In this document: positions 7,443-15,399 of the stretch, piece by piece
Layout: every line of letters starts with the position of its first letter
How positions within the stretch are numbered: position 1 is the first letter of the stretch
Source of the DNA: Mitsuaria chitosanitabida ATCC BAA-476 = NBRC 102408
GTDB lineage: Bacteria; Pseudomonadota; Gammaproteobacteria; Burkholderiales; Burkholderiaceae_C
DNA length: 64,000 nt
Direction of reading: 5' to 3'
NCBI RefSeq assembly: GCF_001598255.1
Contig: NZ_BCYP01000013.1
Location: 86,416-150,415, forward strand
Program-made: the position numbers and the translations under genes
Notes under the pieces: generated by a model
What the model saw: the letters and a program-made list of their open reading frames with translations, nothing else
Told to the model about the DNA's origin: nothing
Database searches by the model: none

Positions 7443-8942
7443 ATGCTGAAGACCTTCAAGAAGAACGCGCTGCGCGCGGCCGTGCTGGCCACCCTGTGCG
7501 GCGTCGGCGTGGCGCAGGCCGCCACCATCGTCATCACCAGCCGCGACAAGCCGGGCGTGGGCTTCAACGACCCGACGCCGGTCGATCCCGTCGGCGGCAA
7601 CCCCGGCCGCACGCTGGGCGAGCAGCGCATGTACGTGTACCGCTACGTCGCGGACATCTGGGAGAAGTCGCTCGACACGCCGATCACGATCACCGTGAAT
7701 GCCGGCTGGGAGGCGCTGACCTGCCAGGCCAACTCCGCCGTGCTGGGCAGCGCCAGCCCCTGGAACTACTGGCACGACTTCCCCAACGCGATTCCGGGCA
7801 CCTGGTACCCGCAGGCCCTGGCCAACAAGCTGGCCGGCGTGAACCTGACGGACGGCATCCCCGACGACGGCACCGGCTACGGCAACGTCGACATCCGCAC
7901 CCAGTTCAACATCAACCTGGGCAACACGGGCTGCCTGACCGGCTCGCCCTTCTACCTCGGCCTGGACGGGAACGCGGGCAACGGCGTGAACTTCGTCGAG
8001 ACCCTGCTGCATGAGCTGGGCCACGGCCTGGGCTTCACCGTGCTGTCGGTCTATATCGGCAGCACGTCCGGCGCGGTGGGCTTCCGGCTCAACGCCGACG
8101 GCTCCGCCTACGTGCGCGACGGCGGCCTGCCCAGCGTCTGGGAGCAGTACATGTTCGACAACACGGCCGGCAAGAGCTGGCTGAACATGAGCAGCGCCGA
8201 GCGCAAGGTGTCCGCGACCAACAACCTGGGTCTGGCCTGGACCGGTCCGAACGCGGTGGCCGCGGCCTCGATCCTGGCGGGCACGCCCTCGCTGACGGTG
8301 AACTCGGCGGCTCCCGGCTACTCCGGCACTTACAACTACGGCGCGGCCTCCTTCGGTCCGGCGGTGTATTCGACCGAGCTGTCGCTGGGGGCCCTGTCCA
8401 CGGTCAAGGCCAACGCCGCCGGGCAGGGCTGCGCGGCCCTGGACGCGGCGGACACGGCGGCGGTCAAGGGCAAGGTCGCGATCATCGATCGCGGCGTCTG
8501 CGGCTTCGCCGTCAAGGCCAAGAACGCGCAGGACGCGGGCGCGGTGGGCGTGATCATCGCCAACAACGCGGCCGGCGCGGCCCCGGGCCTGGGTGGCTCG
8601 GACCCGACGGTGGTCATCCCGACCGTGAGCGTGTCGCAGGACGACGGCGTGAAGCTGCGCGCGGCGATCACCGCGTCCATCCCGTACGCCCCGCGCGGCA
8701 AGGTGGGCACGGCGTCCTCGGCGCTGATCGTGGACCTGTCGCGCCGCCTGGGCGCTGACGCCAAGGGCCGTCCGCTGCTGTACACGCCCAGCGTGCTGGC
8801 GGTGGGCTCGTCCGTGTCGCACTGGGATGTGTCGGCCTTCCCGAACCTGCTGATGGAACCCAACATCAACGCGGATCTGACGACCATCCTGGTCCCGCCC
8901 AAGGACATCACCAAGCCGCTGCTGAAGGACCTGGGCTGGTGA
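7443..8942 (+). CDS. Secreted PA-domain zinc metalloprotease
   Basis: A 499-residue exported protein with signal peptide ending GVAQA. The zinc site HELGHGLGF lies near residue 190 and provides two His ligands and the catalytic Glu. The third ligand of the HExxHxxGxxH type is not at its usual place (Val is there), as in other members with this variant. A protease-associated (PA) domain inserts at about residues 320-400 ([23 protein letters not shown] ... [11 protein letters not shown]). The C-terminus ([15 protein letters not shown] ... LLKDLGW) is typical of this secreted family. It probably degrades extracellular protein. Last gene of the set, ending before a terminator. Confidence 0.85.
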   Translation: MLKTFKKNALRAAVLATLCGVGVAQAATIVITSRDKPGVGFNDPTPVDPVGGNPGRTLGEQRMYVYRYVADIWEKSLDTPITITVNAGWEALTCQANSAVLGSASPWNYWHDFPNAIPGTWYPQALANKLAGVNLTDGIPDDGTGYGNVDIRTQFNINLGNTGCLTGSPFYLGLDGNAGNGVNFVETLLHELGHGLGFTVLSVYIGSTSGAVGFRLNADGSAYVRDGGLPSVWEQYMFDNTAGKSWLNMSSAERKVSATNNLGLAWTGPNAVAAASILAGTPSLTVNSAAPGYSGTYNYGAASFGPAVYSTELSLGALSTVKANAAGQGCAALDAADTAAVKGKVAIIDRGVCGFAVKAKNAQDAGAVGVIIANNAAGAAPGLGGSDPTVVIPTVSVSQDDGVKLRAAITASIPYAPRGKVGTASSALIVDLSRRLGADAKGRPLLYTPSVLAVGSSVSHWDVSAFPNLLMEPNINADLTTILVPPKDITKPLLKDLGW

Positions 8943-9027
8943 GTCCGGACGCCTGAGGCGCGCGGATCGGCCCCGGCCGGTCCGCGCCGACGCCTGCCGC
9001 CGACGTCCCCGGATGTCGGCGCCCCGT

Positions 9028-9060
9028 GAAGCCCGGTACGAAAGTGCCGGGCTTCTTGCT
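9028..9060 (+). terminator. Terminator of the PEP-CTERM/protease set
   Basis: A 12-bp stem (9028-9039 with 9044-9055, one wobble pair) is closed by a GAAA tetraloop and followed by TTGCTTG. It sits 86 bp past the metalloprotease stop codon on the + strand. Confidence 0.75.
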
Positions 9061-9178
9061 TGCCGGGGTCGGTGCCGACCCGGCGACCTCCTTGGAGGCC
9101 GGGCTGGCTGTCCTCGCGCCGGATCCCGGTTGGGCGAATGCCGCCCGGATGGGGCCCCGTTGCGTCTTCAAACAGGAA

Positions 9179-9202
9179 GGGTGCCGGAGTGGCTGATAAT
9201 CG
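9179..9202 (+). other. tRNA-Ser 5'-end-like fragment
   Basis: The stretch GGTGCCGGAGTGGCTGAT (from 9180) closely resembles the acceptor/D-arm start of bacterial tRNA-Ser genes (GGNGCCGGAGTGGNCGAT type). No anticodon arm, variable arm or T-arm follows; instead the hupB leader begins. It may be a tRNA remnant left by an integration or deletion event, or chance. The GATAAT within it (9195-9200) could also serve as a -10 element for hupB. Confidence 0.3.
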
Positions 9203-9246
9203 CGACCCCCGGGGACCCCGGATCCTGGTTTTTTACTGGAAGACTG

Positions 9247-9522
9247 ATGAACAAGAGTGAACTGATCGAAGGCATCGCCACCAAGGCGGGCACCACCCGT
9301 ACCGTCGCCGCCGCCGCCCTGGACGCGACCCTGGAAACCATCACCGAAGCGCTGGCCGCTGGCGACCAGATCGCCCTGGTGGGCTTCGGCACCTTCAAGG
9401 TGAGCGAGCGCGCCGCCCGCACCGGCAAGAACCCCGCCACCGGCGAAGCGCTGGACATCCCGGCCTCGAAGGTCGCGAAGTTCACGGCCGGCAAGGCCCT
9501 GAAGGACGCCGTGAACAAGTAA
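9247..9522 (+). CDS. hupB: HU-family DNA-binding protein
   Basis: A 91-residue nucleoid protein of the HU/IHF family that bends and compacts DNA as a dimer. ATG 9247 gives the canonical start [11 protein letters not shown]. The beta-ribbon arm region carries [23 protein letters not shown], the family signature, and the end is [14 protein letters not shown]. The length is exactly standard. It is more HU-like than IHF-like (short arm with the RTGKNPATG form). It stands alone, with a GC-rich hairpin just downstream. Confidence 0.95.
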   Translation: MNKSELIEGIATKAGTTRTVAAAALDATLETITEALAAGDQIALVGFGTFKVSERAARTGKNPATGEALDIPASKVAKFTAGKALKDAVNK

Positions 9523-9567
9523 GCCTCCCGGCTTCGCTTCACGTCCCGCCGGCTGGCGGGGAACGAC

Positions 9568-9603
9568 GCCCGCGATGCGCTGCATCGGCGGGCGTTGTCG
9601 TTT
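9568..9603 (+). terminator. Hairpin between hupB and the convergent crotonase gene
   Basis: GCCCGCGATG (9568-9577) pairs with CATC-g-GCGGGC (9583-9593, one bulged G), followed by GTTGTCGTTT. The T-tract is weak, but the position between convergent genes suggests a terminator for hupB. Confidence 0.5.
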
Positions 9604-9609
9604 CCGGGC

Positions 9610-10443
9610 TCAGCCCTCGCGGAAGAACTTCAGCGCGGCCAGGTCCGGGAAGGCCGTCGGCCGCTTGCCCTGCGCGGCCGCGAAGGCCTCCATCAGGTTC
9701 CTGTTCTGCCAGATCGCGGCCTGCAGCCAGCCCATCTGCTGCAGGCTGTCCTTGACGCCGTGGTCGCGCGCGTAATGGATCGCCTGCTTGCTGCCCCAGA
9801 TCGCCACCGGCGGTTTCTGCGCGATCTCGCGCGCGCACTGCAGCGCGGCCTCGACGCAGGCGGCCTGGCTGTCGAAGACCTCGTTGACCAGGCCCACGGC
9901 CTGCGCCCGCGCGGCCGGCATGCGGCGACCGGTGTAGGCCAGCTCCTTCACCACGCCCAGCGGGATCAGCTTGGGCAGGCGCTGCAGCGTGCCCAGGTCG
10001 GCCGTCATGCCGATGTTGATCTCCTGGATGCAGAAGAAGGACGCGCTCTCGGCGTAGCGGATGTCGCAGGCGGCGACCAGGTCCACCGCGCCGCCGATGC
10101 AGCCGCCCTGGATCGCGGCGATGGTCGGCACGCGCAGGTCGTCCAGGCGGTTGAAGGCCTGCTGCATGTCGGCCAGCAGGTCGACGATGGCCGCGCGGCC
10201 CTCGGCGCTGCGGTCGTCCAGCTGGATGCCGCCGTTCTTGAAGACGTCCAGCGACATCCCCGCGCTGAAGTGCTTGCCCGTCGACGAGATCACCAGCGCC
10301 CGCAGCGTGGGGCTGCGATGCAGCTGCTCGAGGACGGTCTCCAGCTCGCGCCACAGCTGCGGCGACATGGTGTTCATCTCGTCGGGCCGGTTCAGCACCA
10401 GGTGCGCGACGCCGGCGTCCTCGGTCAGGCTCAGGCATTCCAT
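9610..10443 (-). CDS. Crotonase; dienoyl-CoA isomerase-like
   Basis: A 277-residue enoyl-CoA hydratase/isomerase superfamily enzyme. The closest resemblance is to delta3,5-delta2,4-dienoyl-CoA isomerase (ECH1): GGAVDLVAACDIRYAES, IQEINIGM with its Glu, and TADLGTLQRLPKLI with its Asp keep both acidic residues used by ECH1. It would help beta-oxidation of unsaturated fatty acids with odd-position double bonds. The start at 10443 has GGAG 7 bases upstream; an in-frame ATG at 10455 is the alternative. It is on the same strand as hmp but 166 bp away with a hairpin between, so probably an independent unit. Confidence 0.85.
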   Translation of the reverse strand: MECLSLTEDAGVAHLVLNRPDEMNTMSPQLWRELETVLEQLHRSPTLRALVISSTGKHFSAGMSLDVFKNGGIQLDDRSAEGRAAIVDLLADMQQAFNRLDDLRVPTIAAIQGGCIGGAVDLVAACDIRYAESASFFCIQEINIGMTADLGTLQRLPKLIPLGVVKELAYTGRRMPAARAQAVGLVNEVFDSQAACVEAALQCAREIAQKPPVAIWGSKQAIHYARDHGVKDSLQQMGWLQAAIWQNRNLMEAFAAAQGKRPTAFPDLAALKFFREG

Positions 10444-10523
10444 GCGGGTCTCCATCTGCTTGTGATGACCGGCGATGCTAGTGCGTGCGCCGCCGCGGGG
10501 GGGTCCGGAAGGCGTCACCGGCC

Positions 10524-10551
10524 GCGCTTTGGAGTGGGCGCTCCAAAGCGC
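10524..10551. repeat. Perfect 11-bp inverted repeat hairpin
   Basis: GCGCTTTGGAG (10524-10534) and CTCCAAAGCGC (10541-10551) flank a TGGGCG loop, between the hmp stop and the crotonase start on the same (minus) strand. It is very stable as RNA but has no T-run on either side. It could be an attenuator, a Rho-linked 3' end for hmp, or an operator. Confidence 0.55.
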
Positions 10552-10609
10552 GAGGGCCCTCCCGGCCTGCCCGCCGCATGGGCGCCCGATCCGTCCGATC
10601 CGGCGCGGA

Positions 10610-11803
10610 TCAGGCGCCGAGCAGATCCTCGGCCGGACCGAAGAACTCGTAGCGCAGTTGGTCGCCCGGGATGCCCAAGGCCCGGCCGCTGCGCAGGACC
10701 GCGCGCATGAACGGCTTGGGGCCGAGGCAGTAGAGGTCGACGTCGCGGTCCGCCGGCAACTGGCGGGCGAGCAGCTCGTCGCCGATCAGGCCGACGGCAT
10801 GCGGGGCGTCGCCATCGCGCGGCGCGTCGTAGATGTAAAAGGCGTCGACGTTGTCGTGCGCGGCCGCCAGCGCGTCCACCCGTTCCCGGAAGGCATGCAC
10901 GCCGCCGTGCCGGGCCGCGTGGATGAAGCGGATCGGTCGGCCGCTGGGCGCCGCCGACTCCAGCATCGCCATCGCCGGCGTGATGCCGACGCCGCCGGTC
11001 ACCAGCACCAGCGGCCGCCGGGCCTGGGCGTCGAGGGTGAACGCCCCGGCCGGCGGCTGGATCTCGATCGTGTCGCCGACCTGGACCTGGTCGTGCATCC
11101 AGTTGGACACGCGGCCGCCGTCCTCGCGCTTGATGCTCACGCGGTACCAGGGCTTGCCCGGCGCGTCCGACAGCGAGTAGTTCCGGCGCACCGTCCGACC
11201 GTCGATGCGCAGCACCAGGGTCAGGTATTGCCCGGGCACGAAGGGGGCCAGCGGCCGACCGTCGACCGGCTCCAGGTAGAAGGAGGTGATCAGCTCGCTC
11301 TCGCGCGCCTTGCGGGCGATGCGGACCTGGCGCTGGCCGCGCCAGCCGCCGGGCTGCGCGGCGGTGGCGGCGTAGGCCTGTTCCTCGGCGTCGATCAGCA
11401 ACTGGGCCAGGGCGCCATAGGCCTTGCCCCAGGCGTCGAGGATGGCGTCGGTGGCGATCTCCGCGCCCAGCACCTCCCGGATCGCGCGCAGCAGGCATTG
11501 GCCGACGATGGGGTAATGCTCGGGCTGCACGCCCAGGGCGACGTGCTTCTGGATGATGCGGGGCAGGGCGCCGGCCAGGGCTTCGAGCCGGTCGATGTGG
11601 CTGGCGTAGGCCAGCACCGCGCCGGCCAGCGCGCGGGCTTGCGTGCCTTCGGCCTGGTGGGCCTCGTTGAAGAAGGCCTTGAGCTCGGGATGCTCGCTGA
11701 GCATCAGGCCGTAGAAGTGGCGGGTGATGTCCTCGCCGCGGGCTTTCAGCACGGGGACGGTGGCCTGGATCAGGGTGATGGTCTCGGGAGAGAACTGGGA
11801 CAC
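10610..11803 (-). CDS. hmp: Flavohaemoglobin / nitric oxide dioxygenase
   Basis: A 397-residue cytoplasmic NO dioxygenase converting NO and O2 to nitrate with NAD(P)H. Domains in order: a globin domain (about 1-140) with the proximal haem His in IIQKHVALGVQPEHYP near residue 85; an FAD-binding domain (RNYSLSDAPG); and an NAD-binding domain (LVTGGVGITPAMAML). The length is that of the family. The start codon is GTG at 11801-11803 with a GGAG ribosome site 6 bases upstream. It is divergent from norR, and the intergenic region carries a sigma-54-type promoter and NorR-box-like repeats, so induction by NO through NorR is strongly indicated. Confidence 0.95.
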   Translation of the reverse strand: MSQFSPETITLIQATVPVLKARGEDITRHFYGLMLSEHPELKAFFNEAHQAEGTQARALAGAVLAYASHIDRLEALAGALPRIIQKHVALGVQPEHYPIVGQCLLRAIREVLGAEIATDAILDAWGKAYGALAQLLIDAEEQAYAATAAQPGGWRGQRQVRIARKARESELITSFYLEPVDGRPLAPFVPGQYLTLVLRIDGRTVRRNYSLSDAPGKPWYRVSIKREDGGRVSNWMHDQVQVGDTIEIQPPAGAFTLDAQARRPLVLVTGGVGITPAMAMLESAAPSGRPIRFIHAARHGGVHAFRERVDALAAAHDNVDAFYIYDAPRDGDAPHAVGLIGDELLARQLPADRDVDLYCLGPKPFMRAVLRSGRALGIPGDQLRYEFFGPAEDLLGA

Positions 11804-11840
11804 GTGAGCTCCGAGGTGTCGTTGGGATGACCCGATCTAC

Positions 11841-11856
11841 ACAGGATTCGTGCCAA
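11841..11856 (-). promoter_or_regulatory. Sigma-54-type promoter of hmp
   Basis: On the minus strand the sequence TTGGCACGAATCCTGT matches the -24 element (TTGGCACG) perfectly and the -12 element partly (CTGT in place of TTGC) at correct spacing. It lies 38 bp upstream of the hmp start codon, leaving room for a short leader with the ribosome site. Confidence 0.65.
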
Positions 11857-11929
11857 GCGCGGAACGGTCACCGTCGGATTGCAAGCCATTGATTCATATG
11901 GCGGCTGTTCATCTCGAGATGACCACATG

Positions 11930-11987
11930 GGTCGAATTGACCGAGAATCGCGGCCGGTCCGAATGACAACATCAGGTCGAAATGACA
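11930..11987. promoter_or_regulatory. Three NorR-box-like repeats GGT-N7-AC(C/A)
   Basis: GGT-N7-ACC at 11930-11942, GGT-N7-ACA at 11956-11968 and GGT-N7-ACA at 11975-11987 match the GT-N7-AC core known for NorR. They lie about 75-130 bp upstream of the hmp -24 element, the expected distance for a sigma-54 activator, and the last overlaps the norR start codon. A separate palindrome TCATCTCGAGATGA is at 11909-11922. Confidence 0.65.
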
Positions 11988-13583
11988 CCCGAATCCCGCT
12001 ATCGCCAGCTGCTGGCGGCCGTGCGCCGTCTGGTGCCCTGCGACGCCGTGGCGCTGCTGAGGCTGTTGCCCGAGGAGCGCGCCGAGGTGTTGCAGCCGGT
12101 CGCGGTGGACGGCCTGTCGGAGGAGGCGCTCGGGCGCCGCTTCCCGGCGGCGGCGCATCCGCGGCTGGCGCGCCTGCTGGCCAGCGGCGTGGGCCTGCGC
12201 TTCTCGGCGGACATGGGCTTGCCGGATCCGTATGACGGGCTGCTCGCGAACCAGCAGACGCTGGAGGCGGTGCACGACTGCATGGGCGCGCCCTTGCGGC
12301 ACGAGGGCCGCGTCTGGGGCCTGCTGACGCTCGATGCGCTGGATCCGCGCGCCTTCGACGCGGTCGGTCCGGCGCAGCTCGCGGCGGCGGTGCAGATGCT
12401 GGAGGCCGGCATCGCCGCCGAGGAGACCATCGTCCAGCTGGCGCAACGGGCGCGGCAGGAGGCGCTCGCCCGCGATCGCCGGCCGGGTGGCGCCCCGCGC
12501 GAGCTGCTCGGCCGCAGCGCGGCCATGAACCGGCTGCGCCAGGAGATCGACACGGTGGCCGCCTCGGACCTGACGGTGCTGATCCTGGGCGAGACCGGCG
12601 TCGGCAAGGAGCTGGTGGCGGAGCGGATCCACGCGCGCTCGTCGCGGCGGGAGCGGCCGCTGGTGCAGATCAACTGCGCGGCGCTGCCCGAGACCTTGGC
12701 CGACAGCGAGCTCTTCGGCCACAAGCGCGGTGCCTTCACCGGCGCGGTGGCGGATCGCATCGGCAAGTTCGAACTCGCCGACGGCGGCACGCTGCTGCTG
12801 GACGAGGTCGGCGAGCTGCCCCCGGCGGTGCAGGCCAAGCTGCTGCGCGTGCTCCAGAGCGGCGACGTGCAGCGGCCCGGCAGCGACCGTGTGCAGCGCG
12901 TCGACGTGCGGGTGCTGGCGGCGACCAACCGCGATCTGAGGCAGGAGGTCGCGCGCGGCCGCTTCCGCGCGGACCTGTATCACCGGCTGTCCGTCTATCC
13001 GCTGCAGGTGCCGCCGCTGCGCGAGCGCGGCCGCGACGTGCTGGCGCTCGCGGGCGGCTTCCTGGAGGAGAACCAGCATCGCCTCGGCGCGCGCAACCTG
13101 AGGCTGTCACCGGCCGCGTCGCGGGCCTTGCTCGGCCACGACTGGCCGGGGAACGTGCGCGAGCTCGAGCACCTGATCAGCCGCGCCGCGCTGCGCGCGC
13201 TGGCGTCGGCGGGGAAGGGCGGTCGCTGGGTGGCGATCGAGCCCGAGCACCTGGGCTTGGGCGAGTCCCCTGTGCCTGCCGAGTCCACCGCGCCTGCCGA
13301 GTCCACCGAGTCCACCGCAACAGCCGAGTCCGGCGCAACAGCCGGGCCGGGCCGAGCCTGGGTGGCGGAGGCCCAGGCAAGTCCTGGCCCCGATCGGCCG
13401 TTGGCGCCAGCGCGCTTCGACGGCTTGGGGCTGCGCGAGGCCACGGAGCGATTCCAGCGGGAGTGGATCGTCGCCGCGATCCGGCGCCATGGCGGTTCCA
13501 TGGCCGCCGCGGCGCGGGAGGCGGGCATGGACCGCAGCAACTTCCTGCGACTGGCGAGACGCCTGGGCGTTCCCGACGCCTGA
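11982..13583 (+). CDS. norR: NO-responsive sigma-54 activator NorR
   Basis: A 533-residue enhancer-binding protein. An N-terminal GAF domain (1-160) should hold the mononuclear iron that senses NO; a HDC motif at 98-100 sits where NorR has an acidic iron ligand. The central AAA+ domain has Walker A GETGVGKE (203-210), the sigma-54 contact loop GAFTGA (250-255) and Walker B region LLLDEVGELP. After a Ser/Thr/Ala-rich linker (about 430-475), a Fis-type helix-turn-helix ends the protein (AAAREAGMDRSNFLRLARRLG). It is divergent from hmp, its likely target. The linker contains repeated PAEST-type units. Confidence 0.93.
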   Translation: MTPESRYRQLLAAVRRLVPCDAVALLRLLPEERAEVLQPVAVDGLSEEALGRRFPAAAHPRLARLLASGVGLRFSADMGLPDPYDGLLANQQTLEAVHDCMGAPLRHEGRVWGLLTLDALDPRAFDAVGPAQLAAAVQMLEAGIAAEETIVQLAQRARQEALARDRRPGGAPRELLGRSAAMNRLRQEIDTVAASDLTVLILGETGVGKELVAERIHARSSRRERPLVQINCAALPETLADSELFGHKRGAFTGAVADRIGKFELADGGTLLLDEVGELPPAVQAKLLRVLQSGDVQRPGSDRVQRVDVRVLAATNRDLRQEVARGRFRADLYHRLSVYPLQVPPLRERGRDVLALAGGFLEENQHRLGARNLRLSPAASRALLGHDWPGNVRELEHLISRAALRALASAGKGGRWVAIEPEHLGLGESPVPAESTAPAESTESTATAESGATAGPGRAWVAEAQASPGPDRPLAPARFDGLGLREATERFQREWIVAAIRRHGGSMAAAAREAGMDRSNFLRLARRLGVPDA

Positions 13584-13614
13584 GGCCGGAACACCGATTG
13601 CCGCTCCCGCGGCG

Positions 13615-15036
13615 ATGTCCCGCACCCACGATCTCGCGCACCGGCTCGACCGGCTCCCCTGGTCCCGCTGGCACTGGCGGGTGGTGCTCGCGCTCGGCGT
13701 GGCCTGGGTGCTGGACGGGCTGGAGGTCACGCTGGTCGGCTCCGTGGGCGCGGTCCTGGAACGCGCCGACACGCTCGCGCTGACCGCCGTCCAGGTGGGC
13801 TGGGCCGGCTCGCTGTACCTGGCGGGCGCCATCCTCGGCGCGCTGGTCTTCGGGCGCCTCACCGACCGGCTCGGCCGCAAGAAGCTCTTCATGGTGACGC
13901 TGGCCGTGTACGCGGTCGCCACGCTGGCGACCGCCTTCTCGACGAGCTTCGCCTTCTTCGCCGTGTGCCGATTCGTCACCGGCCTGGGCATCGGTGGCGA
14001 GTACGCCGCCATCAACTCCGCCATCGACGAGCTGATCCCCGCCCGCGTGCGCGGCCGCGTGAACCTGGCCGTCAACGGCAGCTTCTGGATCGGCGCGGCG
14101 CTCGGCGCCGGGTCCTCGCTGATCCTGCTGAACCCGGCCGTCCTCGGTCCGGTGCAGGGCTGGCGCGTGGGCTTCGCGATGGGCGCGCTGCTGGCCATGG
14201 CCCTGGTGCTCGTGCGTCGCCACGTCCCCGAGAGCCCGCGCTGGCTGCTGCTCCACGGCCGCGACGAGGAGGCGAGGCGCATCGTCGCCGACATCGAGGC
14301 CCAGGTCGTCGCGCAGCACGGGCCGCTGCCGCCGCTGGATCCCGCCGCGCGCCATGAGCGACGCGACACCGTGCCCACGATGCGCGAGGTGCTGCACGTC
14401 CTGCTGCGCCGCTATCGCGTCCGCAGTGGTGTCGCGCTCGCGCTGATGCTCGCGCAGGCCTTCTTCTACAACGCGATCTTCTTCACCTACGCGCTGGTGC
14501 TCACGCGTTTCTACGGCGTGCCCGAGTACCGCGTCGCGCTCTACATCTTCCCTTTCGCGCTCGGCAACGTGCTGGGGCCCTGGCTGCTGGGCCCGCTCTT
14601 CGATCGGGTGGGCCGGCGCCGCATGATCGCGCTGACCTATGGCCTGGCGGGCATCGGCCTGGCGGCGACGGGCGTGGCCTTCGTCGCCGGGATGCTCGAC
14701 GCGCGCTCGCAGGCGCTGTGCTGGTCGGTGGTGTTCTTCTTCGCCTCGGCCGCGGCGAGCTCCGCCTATCTCACCGTCAGCGAGGTCTTCCCGCTGGAGA
14801 TGCGCGCCATGGCCATCGCGCTGTTCTATGCGGTCGGCACGGGGGCGGGCGGCTTCGCCGCGCCCTTGCTCTTCGGCTGGTTGATCGGCAGCGGCGACCG
14901 GGGCGCCGTCGCCGCCGGCTATGCCTTGGGCGCCGGGCTGGTGATCGTGGCGGGGCTGCTCGCGCTGCGTTTCGGTGTCGACGCCGAAGGCCGGTCGCTG
15001 GAGGACATCGCCCCGTCGATGACGCCCCGCGGCTGA
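13615..15036 (+). CDS. MFS transporter, sugar/acid porter type
   Basis: A 473-residue twelve-helix permease starting 31 bp after norR. It has the classical signatures of the sugar-porter/metabolite-H+ symporter group: GRLTDRLGRKK after helix 2, RFVTGLGIGGEYAAINSAIDELIP, PESPRWLLLHGRDEEA in the central loop, and FDRVGRRRM after helix 8. The group carries sugars, aromatic acids or metabolites; the substrate here cannot be told. The close spacing allows read-through from norR, but no functional link to NO is obvious. ATG 13615 is chosen because upstream codons overlap norR and are not membrane-like. Confidence 0.8.
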   Translation: MSRTHDLAHRLDRLPWSRWHWRVVLALGVAWVLDGLEVTLVGSVGAVLERADTLALTAVQVGWAGSLYLAGAILGALVFGRLTDRLGRKKLFMVTLAVYAVATLATAFSTSFAFFAVCRFVTGLGIGGEYAAINSAIDELIPARVRGRVNLAVNGSFWIGAALGAGSSLILLNPAVLGPVQGWRVGFAMGALLAMALVLVRRHVPESPRWLLLHGRDEEARRIVADIEAQVVAQHGPLPPLDPAARHERRDTVPTMREVLHVLLRRYRVRSGVALALMLAQAFFYNAIFFTYALVLTRFYGVPEYRVALYIFPFALGNVLGPWLLGPLFDRVGRRRMIALTYGLAGIGLAATGVAFVAGMLDARSQALCWSVVFFFASAAASSAYLTVSEVFPLEMRAMAIALFYAVGTGAGGFAAPLLFGWLIGSGDRGAVAAGYALGAGLVIVAGLLALRFGVDAEGRSLEDIAPSMTPRG

Positions 15037-15227
15037 TCGTCGCAGTCCCGTGCCGCCCGGCCGAACCGCGCGGTCGCGAGTCCGAGGGCGCCGGGGCGCG
15101 GCCGATCGCGGATGTGTCGAATCGGCCGTCGTCCATGACGGTCTGGTGTCGGAACGGTCACGTTGTTTGACGAAGGTCGACTCCTGGCGCCCACCGGAGG
15201 GGGTGTGACAGCTTCCCGTCAGCCCCC

Positions 15228-15244
15228 CTTCATGTCCCCTTCAG
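15228..15244 (+). promoter_or_regulatory. PmrA-box-like direct repeat CTTCAT-N5-CTTCAG
   Basis: Two near-identical hexamers on an 11-bp period lie 156 bp upstream of the proposed arnT start. PmrA/BasR-type response regulators use CTTAAT-N5-CTTAAG before arn operons; this copy has C for A at the fourth position of each half. It is therefore a plausible site for a PmrA-like regulator of the downstream operon (inference). Confidence 0.4.
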
Positions 15245-15290
15245 CTACATGGCGACCATGCGAGGGGAGACGACCGATTCATGGCGTTTT

Positions 15291-15338
15291 CGCGGCATTG
15301 TCATTACGCTCGTCACAACTCGTGCGAACAATGCCGCG
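15291..15338. repeat. 11-bp inverted repeat in the arn leader
   Basis: CGCGGCATTGT (15291-15301) is exactly inverted at 15328-15338, enclosing 26 bases. It lies between the PmrA-like box and the arnT start, so it is either an operator or an RNA hairpin in the operon leader. The whole region 15037-15399 is otherwise free of convincing genes. Confidence 0.5.
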
Positions 15339-15399
15339 CGTCGAAGTCGTTGCCGGCTCCCCGATGGCGGGGCCGGTCATTGAGGGGGAAGGCCTTCTG

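Noticed and set aside
9171..9246. Full tRNA-Ser gene before hupB
   Set aside because: Only the first 20 or so bases match; there is no anticodon stem, long variable arm or TTC-loop.
10524..10551. Hairpin considered as the hmp terminator
   Set aside because: The 11-bp stem is strong, but no T-run follows on the minus strand, so I list it only as an inverted repeat.
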